This document shows, piece after piece, positions 33,201 through 45,200 of a stretch of DNA of 64,000 nt. Positions within the stretch are counted from its first letter, which is position 1. The number at the start of each line of letters is the position of its first letter. The position numbers were made by a program, and so were the translations under genes. The notes beneath the pieces are model-generated. The model ran no database searches. It was not told the DNA's origin and worked only from the letters and a program-made list of their open reading frames with translations. The stretch comes from Manihot esculenta (Eukaryota > Streptophyta > Magnoliopsida > Malpighiales > Euphorbiaceae): the NCBI RefSeq assembly GCF_001659605.2, contig NC_035178.2:32009127-32073126 (forward strand), given 5' to 3'.

Positions 33201-36200
33201 TAATTGTTCTCTAGTTCAGATATGTCCTGTTGATATTATCTTTTGTTGGACCTTTTCACGAACAAAATGACAATCAATCTCGATGTGTTTAGTCCTCTCG
33301 TGAAATACTGAATTGGAGGCAATGTGGATAGCTGCTTGATTATCACACCACAACTTAGCAGGCACCGAATTTGTGGACTCAACTTCTTCCAACAGTTGAC
33401 GTACCCACAAGATTTCACAAACGGCTTGTGCCATGGCTCGATATTCAGATTCAGCACTAGAACGGGAGACTACATTTTGCTCTTACTTTTCCATGAGACC
33501 AAGTTACCTTCCACAAAAATACAATACCCAGTAGTTGATCTCCTATCAACTTTCGAGCCTGCCCAATCAGTATCAGAAAAGCATTCAATATTTGAGTGTC
33601 CATGGTTATCATAGAATAGGCCTCGCCCTGGGCTCCTTTAAGGTAACAAAGAATCTGTCCCAAAGCATCCCACTGGGCAACAGTAGAAGAAGACATAAAC
33701 TGACTTACCACACTCACTGAATACGCAATATCAGGACGAGTCATCGTCAAATAAGGTTGTGTCAGATAAGGTTGTGTCAGATATGGTTCACTTACAACAG
33801 AATCATCAGAATATGGCTAGTTACTTGGGTCAAGTAGAAACTCTGAAAGATGAATTTAATTCTCTTATGCCTTTTATTAATGATGTTGATGCGCAAGAAG
33901 AACGTGATAAATTCTTTATGATTTTGGCATGAATTGGATTGCGATCTGACCTTTGCTCTGTGAAAGATGAAATTTTGACTGATTCAGTTATTCCAACTTT
34001 AGAAGATATGTCAGCTAAGCTCTTACGTATTTTCCTTAGCAAGAGTGATGCTACAAATATGGAATCCTCAGTTTTGACTGTGCAGAAAGGGAATCAAGGA
34101 TAAGGAGGAAATCACAAAGGTAAAGGGAAGAAGTTTCATTACTCCTATTGTGATAAGAAAGGTCACACACGAGATGCATGTTGGGCATTACATGGCCGAC
34201 CACCACGGCCCAATCAACCCGATAATACTGGCAAGTCAGCACCTCATCTTGCCCAATCTAATGAAGAAGGCTTGCTTCCTCAACCTACCAATAAATCTTA
34301 GGAACTAGATTCAATCACTTTAACTGGAGAAGACTATAAAGAATATTTGCAGTTCCAAACAGCTAAGCAACATCCTCCATCTTCCAGCATTGCTCACTTC
34401 GGTAATTCCTTTGCTTGTCTAACTAAGTCTTCACCTGTTGGTCCATGGATCCTAGACTTTGGAACTTTTGATCATATCTACTGCAATCACAGTCTTTTCT
34501 CTAGTCTTGTTTCACCTTCCTCTATTTTACAACATTAGAGTCCTCATTCGGTTCTCTTTCCTAACTAGACCTCTAACCAGTTGTCTCTGCGAGTTTTTGG
34601 ATGTATATGTTTTGTTCATGATCATACTCCTGGTAAAGACAAACTCTACCCCAAATCAGTTAAATGTGTCTTTCTCGACTATTCTCGGTTTCAAAATAAT
34701 TATAAATGCTATGATCTCACTACTAATAGATATTTTGTCTCTGCAGATATCACATTTTTGAAACCTCCCCTTACTTTTCTTCTATTCCAACGCACAAAAC
34801 CTTTATTCGTAGAGTTTTGCCTATACTTGCAACTCTTATCTCTCCTTGGCCTCACGTCAGTCCATCTCCCACTCCTACACCAACTCTTCAAGTCTACACA
34901 CATCGGCCTCACCCATCTGCTACTAACAGTAATACTTCTCTCCCTGATGCAGTTACTTCTAATGACTCACCTCCAGTTCCATCATCACTTATTTCGGTCA
35001 TGCCTTCAGTAGCAACAGCTCCTCCTCTTGCTCTCCGAAAAGGTATTCGCTCTTCTCGAAATCCTCACCCCATTTATAATTTTGTGAGTTACCATCGTTT
35101 GTCTCCTTTCTATTATACTTTTGTTTCCACCATGTCTGCTGTTTCTATACCCAAGACAGTTAGAGAAGCATTGGATCATCCTGGTTGGTGTAATGCAATG
35201 GTTGAGGAGATGATAATAGAACTTAGAAACTGGTCTCATTACCACCTAGAAAGTCTACTATTGATTGTCGATGAGTTTACACAGTTAAAGTGGAACCTGA
35301 TGGCAAAATTGATCGCCTTAAAGCTCGCCTTGTAACTAAAGGTTACACACAGATTTTTTGCCTTGATTACAGTGGTACTCTCTCTCCAGTAGCCAAAATA
35401 GCTTATGTTCGCCTCCTTGTCTCACTGGCTGCAATTAATCACTGAACCCTTCATCAACTGGACATTAAAAATGCCTTTCTTCATGGTGAACTCGCCGAAG
35501 AAGTCTATATGGAGCAACCTTTAGGGTTTGTTACTCAGAGGGAGTCAGACTTAGTATGTCGTCTTCGACGCTCCTTGTATAGTCTAAAACAGTCTCCAAA
35601 AGTATGGTTTGGACGATTCAACACTGTAATTCAACAGTTTGGAATGTCTCGAAGTAATTCTGATTATTCCGTATTTTTCCATCATAACAGCGATAGATAC
35701 ATCTACTTGTGCTTTATATTGATGATATTGTCATTACAGGAAATGATCATGATAGAATCTCTCAGCTTAAGCAACATTTGTTTAGTCATTTTCAAAGTAA
35801 AGACCTGGGAAAATTGAAGTACTTCTTGGGGATTGAAGTGGCACAGTCTAAAACAGGTATTGCAATTTCTCAATGAAAATATGTTTTGGACATTTTGGAA
35901 GAAATAGACATGTTAGGCTATAGACATGTGGACACTCCCATGGATCCAAATGTCAAACTGGTTCCTGAACAGGGGGAGCCACCTAAAGATCCTGCTAGAT
36001 ACAGAAGATTAGTTGGCAAGCTCAATTATCTCACTATCACTCGACCATATATTTCTTTTGCTGTAAGTGTGGTTAGTCAATTTCTTCAAACCCCATACAG
36101 TAGTCACTGGAATGCAGTCATTTGCATTCTTAGATATATCAAAGAAGCTTCAGGACAGGGACTACTCTATGAGGACAAAGGTCACTCACAAATTGTTGGC

Positions 36201-39200
36201 TATTCTGATGTAGATTGGATAGATTCCCTTTCAGATAGACGATCTACTTCAGGATATTGTATTATGATTAGAGGGAATCTTATACTCTGGAAAAGTAAAA
36301 AACAGGATGTGGTTGAAAGATCAAGTGCAAAAGCAGAATATCGAGCTATGGCTTTAGCAACATACAAACTCATTTGGTTGAAGCAACTCCTTCAGGAATT
36401 GAAATACAACGATACTGGCCAAATGAAGCTGATATGTGATAATCAAGCTGCTCTCCATATTGCATCAAATCCAGTTTTTCACAAGAGGACGAAGCATATA
36501 GAGGTGGATTGCCCTTTTATTAGGCAAAAGATTGAGTCGGGATACATTTCTACTAGCTTTGTCAACTCAAATAATCAACTAGCTATTGTTTTCACAAAAT
36601 CTCTTCGAGGTTCACGAATCGAGTATATTTTTAACAAGCTTGGAGCATATGATATGTACGCTCCAGCTTGAGGGAGAATGTTGAGATTCTTTCTATAAAT
36701 AGCCAAGATTTATAGTGATAATTAGGGATATGATTAGGCTTTAATTAGGAAATTAATTTATTTTCTTACCTAGTATGTACTCTTGCAAGTAGTATATATA
36801 CCCCAATTGGCTTGAGGGGAATAATCAAATATTTTCTCTCAAAGCTTCTGCTTTCTTCTTCTTCTTTTCATCATCGGTTTTGTTGAATCCCACATCGGTT
36901 GTGGAAAGGGGTAATGTGCCCTTTATATGGGCCATACGCACTTCTCCCCCTTGAGCTAGCTTTTGGAGTGAGTTAGGTCTAGCCCAAATTTAACATGGTA
37001 TCAGAGCCTCCCCATCCGATGTTGAGCCTCCCATAAATATGTCACGCACCAATAAAATTATGGGCGTGAGGAGGGTGTGTTGAATCCCACATCGGTTATG
37101 AAAAGGGGTAATGTGCCCCTTATATGGGCCATAGGCACTCCTCCCCCTTGAGCTAGCTTTTGGGGTGAGTTAGGCCTGGCCCAAATTTAACAGGTTTCAA
37201 ATCCAAAGGATTTGTTCATTTAGTAGCTGAATCTTTCTAATTAGCAAGATTTGCATTAGGCAACAAGAGATTGCAATCTAAGAGGGAAAGTAAAAGGAAA
37301 GAACCGCTTTGAACATAGTACCGAATGAAACACATGCTACAACAAGAGTTTTTGCTCCCGGATTATGAGCAAATTCTTTTTTAGCAATATCAAAGATGCC
37401 AATGAGGAGAACGAACAGTGCATGACTATACAACAAAATTTCTAAGGTTCATTGAGAGGAACAATCTCCATGAATAAGGCAGCAAGTTGCAAGGTACTTG
37501 GATGGATTAAATGGATTTCAAATACTGAGAACCTTATCTAAGGCTAAAAATATCACTTTGAAAGCCAAGATGATGCAAAGAAACTTTGATCCTTCCAAAA
37601 CAGCTAACACCGGTGCTAGAGTCGAAACAGATGACTATGGTGGGTCCAATCAGGATATAGTTACAACCTGTTGAATCACACATCGGTTCAGGATAGGAGT
37701 AATGTGCCCTTTATAAGGGTATTAGGCACTCTTCCTCATTGATTTAGCTTTGGAGTGAGTTAGGCCTGATCCAAATTTAACATGGTATCAGAGTCTCTCC
37801 ACTGATGTCGGGCCTTCCTTAAATATTTCATGTCCCAGTGAAGTTTTGAGCGTGAGCCGGTGTATTGAATCCCACATCAGTTTAGAATAGGGGTAATGTG
37901 CTCTTTACAAGAGTCTTAGATACTCCTCCTTGAGCTAGTTTTTTGAAGTAAGTTAGACTTGATCCAAATTCAACGCAACCAAAACACCAAAGAACATGTC
38001 TAAGAAGACAAAGTTGCTGTAAAGCGTCCCATGAATGAAGGAAAGGATACAACAAAAAATTGAATTATAGAGATTTTAGCCTTAATTATAGAGAGATTTG
38101 ATTGTATAAATTATTTGTTGCCTTTATTGTAAATCTTCCTAGTTAGAATTGAATTTTCACTTTAATAAAGCATACAACAGAAAATTTCTCTAGTACACTT
38201 TCTTTCTCACAAGTGTATATATTAGTGTTAATTAGCTACACTGTATCAATTATAATTAGTTAAGAGAAAAAGACAGAAGAGGAAGAGGGAAAAGAATAGT
38301 TGATGGAAGAAAAAAAGCTAAGAAAAGGTTTTATATACACCTTTTTATAGTAAAAATGAATAAGATCTTAAATTTTGAAAATATATGATCTAACAAACTT
38401 TTTATAAAAAAAATATAAAAAATTAATTTGATTGGTGAAAATACGGTCGACTTATATTGATTCACCTTTTTCACTATCGTATTTTTTTAATTTAGTCATA
38501 CTTCATATACTCTATATATTTGAATCGCTAGAATATAGAATTGAATCGAGAATCGTAAAATTCAAATCAAGAATCATAAGATTCAGGTATATTTAAGATT
38601 CACCCTATAGATCCTAATTGATTTATTAGAAAATAGATTCAAATCTAGAACCATAAGTGATGTTACATAACATCCGCCCAAAAGTAAGCTATGAATTGTT
38701 ACCACATAACAGGTTTCAGTAATTCAGTGGCAAGGATCAGACAAGTGGGAAACGCGATCCCACCACAGGAAAAGGAGACCGAACACTTTAACACCTGACT
38801 ATCGTCAATACTCGCCCTCCCTAGATAGGCCGACTATTGACACAAAATTACCGTTGTCAGGCATATTCCCATTTTGTCAGAAATCACATAATTACTCACC
38901 TAATTAGTTGGAGATGTCCGTTATCGAGCAACCGGCCACATTATCTCCAAATTTTCAGAAAATACTATATTTATTTCCATCTTTTCACAGTATAAAAGGA
39001 AAACGATCTTAGAAGCAAAAGTATGCTATCTTTAATATTACTCAAACTCCAAGTAATTCATCACATTCTCTCTATTCTTCTAAACACTGACTTGAGCGTC
39101 AGAGTGACTGCCGTGGGCACCCACCATGGTTTCAAATCGCGGTCGCAATCACGGTTGCAGTCGCGGTCGCGGCCGCATGTAACGGAAACGGGCCTGTAAC

Positions 39201-42200
39201 GATCATAACGTAACGGTAACAGCTTGTCGCGGCGCAAATTTTTTGGAAAAATTTGTAAAGTTCATGAAATTAAAATATATTGAAAGATATAATAAAAATT
39301 AAGTTATACAACTTAATAATAAGTGCAAATATATCAAATAAACATAAAATACATAAATTTTAAACATTATATATAGTTACTTACCTCAAGTAATACTACC
39401 AGAATGATCCTTTAGAGTAGGTTTTTGAGTAGAAATTTAAGTATATAAGCTGCTATCAAAAAGTTTAAGAGAAATATAGCAGTTTTTGGCTTGAAAAGTT
39501 GAAATGGAAACTGGAAATAAGTATGGAAGAAGCATGGAAGAACGCTGGAGCCTAGAGTTGGAGTCTAGACTCTGGAGAAGGGGAGAGAGTGTTGAATGGA
39601 GGACTACTTGGCTTGCTGGTTGTGGCGAAGACACAAAGTAGTAAAGAGTAAAGAAAGACAAAAGGCCAAAGAGAAGAAGTAGAGAAATCAGTTTTTTTCC
39701 CCTTCAATAATGCATACAAAGGCTGGTGCTCGACTACTGGTAAAGAAAGTAGCGACCGTTATGGCCGTTACATCACGGCCGATAACGGCCATTACCTTTG
39801 CGTAACGGCCATAACGGCTGTTACGGCAACAAAATTTTCCTGCCGTTATTTACAGGCCTTAACGGCCACAGTAGGCTCGAAAACCTATAAATAACGACCG
39901 TTACGTTATTTAAAACCATGGCACCCACCGCCGCCTCACATTTCCTCTTGTAGGTTCTAGTCAATCGCAGCTCAGTTCCATTCTGGCCACGTCATTAATC
40001 TAATTACAACAATATCATTTGGTTCCATTGCCGTTAAACCTATTATATTCTTTCTGTTCATTTGGGTTTACGCCAAGCCCTTGTTCCTTTTTTCTCTCTA
40101 AAGAAGGAACTTTTCTTTCTTGTTGTTGAATCCCACATCGATTATGGAAAGGGAAAATGTGCCCCTTATATGAGCCATAGACACTCCTCCCCTTTGAACT
40201 AGCTTTTGGGGTAAGTTAGGCCTAGCCCAAACTTAACATGGTATCCGAGCCTCCTCATCCGATGTTGGGCCTCCTATAAATATGCCATGCACTAGTAAAA
40301 TTCTGGGCGTGAGGAGGGGTGTTGAATCCCACATCGGTTGTGGAAAGGGGTAATGTGCCCCTTATATGGGCTACATGGACCCCTCCCCCTTGAGCTAGCT
40401 TTTGGGGTGAGTTAAGACTGGTCCAAATTTAACTTGGTATCAGAGCTATTTTGGATCAGACAAATTGGGCAGAGCTAGTGGGTCTGCGAGGAAAGGACTA
40501 CCCGTGTGAGACGAGGTGGAGCCACTCGAGGTACTAGCGAACCACAATACCCAAGGGTCCGGTCCTGGTTTAGCAATTGTATCTGATTCAGCTGCGACGA
40601 GAACGTCGCAAATTTAGCAGTGAAGAGTGACGTTCACCTGCTAGCTTGTGGGAAAACGTCTCACATCGGCAAAATACGGTAATTCCGCATTGTATATGTT
40701 AAATTTGGGCCAGGTCTAACTCACCCCAAAAGCTAACTCAAGGGGGAGGAGTGCCTATGGCCCATATAAGGGGCACATTACCCCTTTCCACAACCGATGT
40801 GAGATTCAACACACCCCTTCACGCCCAGAATTTTTACTGGTGCGTGATACATTTATGGGAGGCCTAACATCGGATGGGGAGGCTCTGATACCATGTTAAA
40901 TTTGGACCAGGCCTAACTCACCCCAAAAGCTAGCTCAAGGGGGAGGAGTGCCTATGGCCCATATAAGGGGCACATTACCCCTTTCTACAATCGATGTGGG
41001 ATTCAACAGTATATAATAGCTAGCACAAAACTACTAAATAACATGGGTTAACCATTTTGGGCTAAGTGGAAAATGGGTTCAAAAGTTATTTGATTCAGTT
41101 TAGGCCGGACTGTTTCAATTTATGTGTCCCTTATATGAGCCATAGGCACTCCTCCCCCTTGAGCTAGCTTTTGGGGTGAGTTAGGCCTAGCTCAAATTTA
41201 ACATGGTATCAGAGCCTCTCCATCCAATGTTGGGCCTCCCATAAATGTGTCACGCACCAATAAAAATTCTGAGCGTGAGGGGGTGTGTTGAATCCCACAT
41301 CGATTGTGGAAAGGGGCAATGTGCCCCTTATATGAGCCATAGGCACTCCTCCCCCTTGAGCTAGCTTTTGGGGTGAGTTAGGCCTGGCCAAAATTTAACA
41401 CTTGTTTTTTGAAATGGCTAGAAGTGTATATATCATCATCGGAGGACCTGACAAGGGTAAGGAGAAAAATAAGCAGATAGCAGAGGATGTATTGTCTGTC
41501 CATCAAAAACCATGGACCAGGCAAGAGGTAAGGTTCGACCTGGCAGACAAATTAGATTCTTCCAAAACGACCCACTGGTCATTAAAATCCTCCTAAATCG
41601 GTGGGAGGTAAGAAGGATACTGGTTAATATATGTAGTTCTATTAATCTTCTTAACTTAAATATTTTCAACAAGTTAGGCTTGGATAGACCAGCCTTATCA
41701 GAGTCTCCTACCTCTTGGTAGAGTTAGGAGATAAGATCGTGGCAGTATTGGATACTATCGACCTTCTCCTGGTATTCAGGGATGAAAAGTATAGACGAGA
41801 ACTATATGCAGAGTTAGTGGTGGTTGACATTTTATTTGCATACAACTGATACTCGGCCATCCAGTCCTAAACTGATATCGTTATTAACATGGGTGCTATG
41901 AGTTTTAAGCTTCCAGCCCCCGAAGGAATAGCAGTGGTTCGAAGCAATCCGAGATCAGCCAAAGAAAATTATGGACACCCTGCAAAAAGCCTTGGAAAAG
42001 CAATCATGCCCATTGATTTGCTGGAGAAATTGGAATCTCACATAAAGCTGAAACCCGCGGATCCGGTAGAGAAGGTCCAGGTAGGGAAGGAGCAAAAGGT
42101 GCGGTTTGGCACTGTGTTAACCGGGAAAATAAAGGTCGGTTAATAGAGTTGCTGAAAAATCAAGTAACCACTTTCGCTTGGTCTTTATAAGATGTAACAG

Positions 42201-45200
42201 GTGTAGACCCGGCTCTCATCACCCATAAGTTATCCATCGATAAGACCGTCAAACCAATCCAACAAAAAGAAAAGGAAGTTCGCACCAAAAAGGCATCAGG
42301 TGATCAAAGAAGAGGTTGATAAGCTTTTAAGTGCAGAATTAATAAAGGAAGTCCAGTATCCCACATGGCTAGCCAATGCGATCCTGGTAAAGAAGACTAA
42401 TGGAAATTAGAGGATGTGCATTGACTTCACTGACTTAATAAATAAAGCATGTCCAAAATATCACTACCCGTTGCCATCCATTGATAGATTAGTGGACTCG
42501 ACCTCGGGGCATGCAGTGGCCTCCTTCCTTGATGCCATTTCAGGATACCACAAAATCATGATGGATACTGAGGATGCAGAAAAGATCGCGTTCATAACAG
42601 ATGAAGGAGTTTACTATTACAAAGTAATGTCTTTTGGATTGAAAAATGTAGGGACGGCGTATAAAAGGATGGTGTCAGGAATCTCTAAGCAAATGGTGGG
42701 ATCAACAGTGGAGATGTATATGGATGACATGATGGTGAAGAGTTGATCCTTAGAAGACCATCTAGAAGATATCCGAAAAGTTTTCGACGTTCTAGACAAG
42801 GCGAGCATGAAGTTGAACTCTGAAAAATGTACTTTCGGAGTAAAAGCTGGGAAGTTCCTAGGATATATAATCTCGAAAAAAGATATAGAGGTGAACCCTG
42901 AGAAGATTAGCGCCATCCAAAATATGAAAGCACCTAAAACCACTAATGAGGTACAAAGGCTGAATGGGAGGGTCAGTGCTTTGGGTCATTTCATATTATG
43001 CTCAGCCAGAAGGTGTCTTCCGCTCTTCAAGGCTTTGAAAGGCAAAGGCAAGTTTGAATGGGGAGAAAAGTGTGCAGAGGCATTTGAAAGTCTAAAAACC
43101 TTCTTATCATCCCCTCCGATGCTAAGCCCACCCGTTAAAGGGAAAGTTTTGTTTCTATACTTGTTTATGACAAAATAAATTGTTTGCTCGGTACTTGTTC
43201 ATGAAAACAATGGAGAGCAAAGTACAGTATACTATGCCAGCTAGGTGTTGAAGGGGGCAGAGTTGAACTATCCTCCTCTTGAAAAGTTAGCGTTCGCAAT
43301 TCTATCCACAAAGTTACGACCATACTTCGAGTCACATACTATAGAAGTCAGAACAGATTAGCCTTTGCGAAAGGTACTACACCGGCCGGAGTTGTCAAGG
43401 CGGTTATCCACCTGGACGGTAATACTGTCAGCCTATGATATCAGGTATGTCTCAAGAGAAGCCATGAAAGTCCAGGTGCTAGCCTACATTATTGCAAGGA
43501 TGACTCCGCTGTTAGAACCTTCAGAGTTCTCAGAGGAGAACACAGAGCAATGGAAGGTCTAGACAGATGGAGCTTACGGAGCAGGGGTTCAAGAATTGGG
43601 ATCCTGTTACAATCTCAAACAAGAATAAAGATTCGATATGTGGCCAAACTCGCCTTTAATGCCTTAACAATGTAGTCGAATACAAGGATGTAATAATGGC
43701 CTTAAGAATCAACAAGGAATTAGGTATATAAAATCTATTATTTTTAGTGACTCACAATTAATTGTTAATCAATGCCAAGGACAATTCAAAGTCCAAGAAT
43801 CGAACCTTATCAAGTATGAGGAGAAGGTTCAGTCCCTGATGAATAGGATCAAAGGTGAGCAAGACAGCTGCGAACATTGCTAGGTGACTAGAAGCAACAA
43901 TGAAGAGGCAGATTTTCTAGCCAAAATGGCAACGGCGGGTGAACAGCACCTCACCCAACTATTTCAATTCGAGGAATTGCACACTCCAGCAATGGTAATA
44001 AGGAAGTCAAGGATGACACCATTATACAAATTCGTAATACAAGATGACCTTCCAGCTGATGAGTTATCAGCCAAAAAGGTAATAAGGAAGTCTTCTAAAT
44101 ACACACTAATTAATGGTTGGTTGTACAGGAGGTCGCTGCGATATGTTACCGAGGAAGACCATAAAATCTTAAGGGATATCCATAAAGGTGATTGTGGGAG
44201 CCACGAAGGAGCCCGAATAATAACTCGGAAAGCATTTAGACATATTACTGGCCAATGATAATGGAAGACGTGAAGCAGATTGTCCAAAGGTGTCAAAGAT
44301 GCCAAGTACATGCAAACATTCCAAGGACCCTGGAAGAAATGCAAACGGATATTGGAAGTCCCTCGCCTTTCTTTCAGTGGGTGATAGATATCCTTGGCCC
44401 ATTCTCTAAGGTAACTGGGTCAAGAAAGTGTGTAATGCGGTAGATCATTTCATCAAGTGGGCAGAGGCTGAAGCAGTACAATCCATCATCACCCAACAAG
44501 CGATTTTCTTCGTCAGCAAAAATATATTCATTCGATTCGAAATACCAAAGATAGTAATCACTAATAATAAAACTCAGTTTGCAAGTTCCAGGTTCAAAGA
44601 GTTCTTCAAGAAATGAGAAATTAACTTAAGGTTTACCTCAGCTTATCACCCCCAGACCAATTGTATGACTGAGGTGACTAACAGGACTATCCTACGGGTC
44701 TAAAAAAAAAAACTTGACTAGGCCAAGGGCAACTGGCACAAAGAGTTACCCTACATACTATGAGCATATAGAACCACCCACAGCTACAGAAGAAACACCA
44801 TTTTCTCTTGTATACGGGGCCAAGGCAGTCATTCCAATGAAAAATCCAAGTAGGTAGTTTCAGGACATAATACCCTGAGATATCACAAAATCCAAAAGAA
44901 ATGCATTTCAATTTGCACCAAGCAAAATTTCAGTGGAAAAAGACCACAATTAGAATGGAAGTTTACAGAAACAAGATGTCGCAAATGTTCAACAGTAAGG
45001 TTAGACCACGTGCCTTCAACGCAGGGATCTAGTCCTTAAAAGAATAGATGTGACGGGTGGCAACGCCGGGTTTAATAAGTTGGCAAGAATTGAAAATGAT
45101 CGTTCAAGTCTCAAAGGTTATTCACCCCCTAGGTATAAGCTAACTAAGTTAAATGGTCAAGTCATTCCCATTCCTGGAACATCCGTAACCTGAGAAGGTT

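Larger units (their letters stand above)
30412..37199 (+). mobile_element. Copia-D1, nested with gypsy LTR, Copia-B fragment and a TRIM
   Basis: A plus-strand family D element in CNGC intron 4, flanked by AATTC (30407-30411) and AATCC (37200-37204), a 5-bp duplication with one mismatch. Left LTR 30412-30610, right LTR 36679-37199 with a TRIM near its end. The internal part has a leader, a gap filled by a gypsy LTR and a Copia-B fragment (31085-33754), then gag, a remnant of protease, integrase C-terminus, RT and RNase H with stops. Confidence 0.88.
40124..41400. mobile_element. Composite TRIM: TRIM-1 ends enclosing a TRIM-2 piece and a reversed TRIM-1
   Basis: The whole 1277-bp unit has one duplication, CTTGT, at 40119-40123 and 41401-41405. 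Order: TRIM-1 LTR (40124-40238), centre, TRIM-1 LTR (40320-40433), then at the primer site a switch to TRIM-2 centre and 3' LTR (40434-41117), split by a reversed TRIM-1 (40697-41008). Next come a partial TRIM-1 LTR (41118-41203), primer site, centre and final TRIM-1 LTR (41286-41400). Confidence 0.88.

Noticed and set aside
36881..37192. TRIM-1 considered as Cassandra (5S-carrying TRIM)
   Set aside because: I saw no 5S rRNA-like promoter block in the LTR. Only the general TRIM layout is shared.
39437..39661. 74-codon frame inside the Mutator-like MITE
   Set aside because: No recognisable domain. It is in the AT-rich core and not flanked by expression signals.
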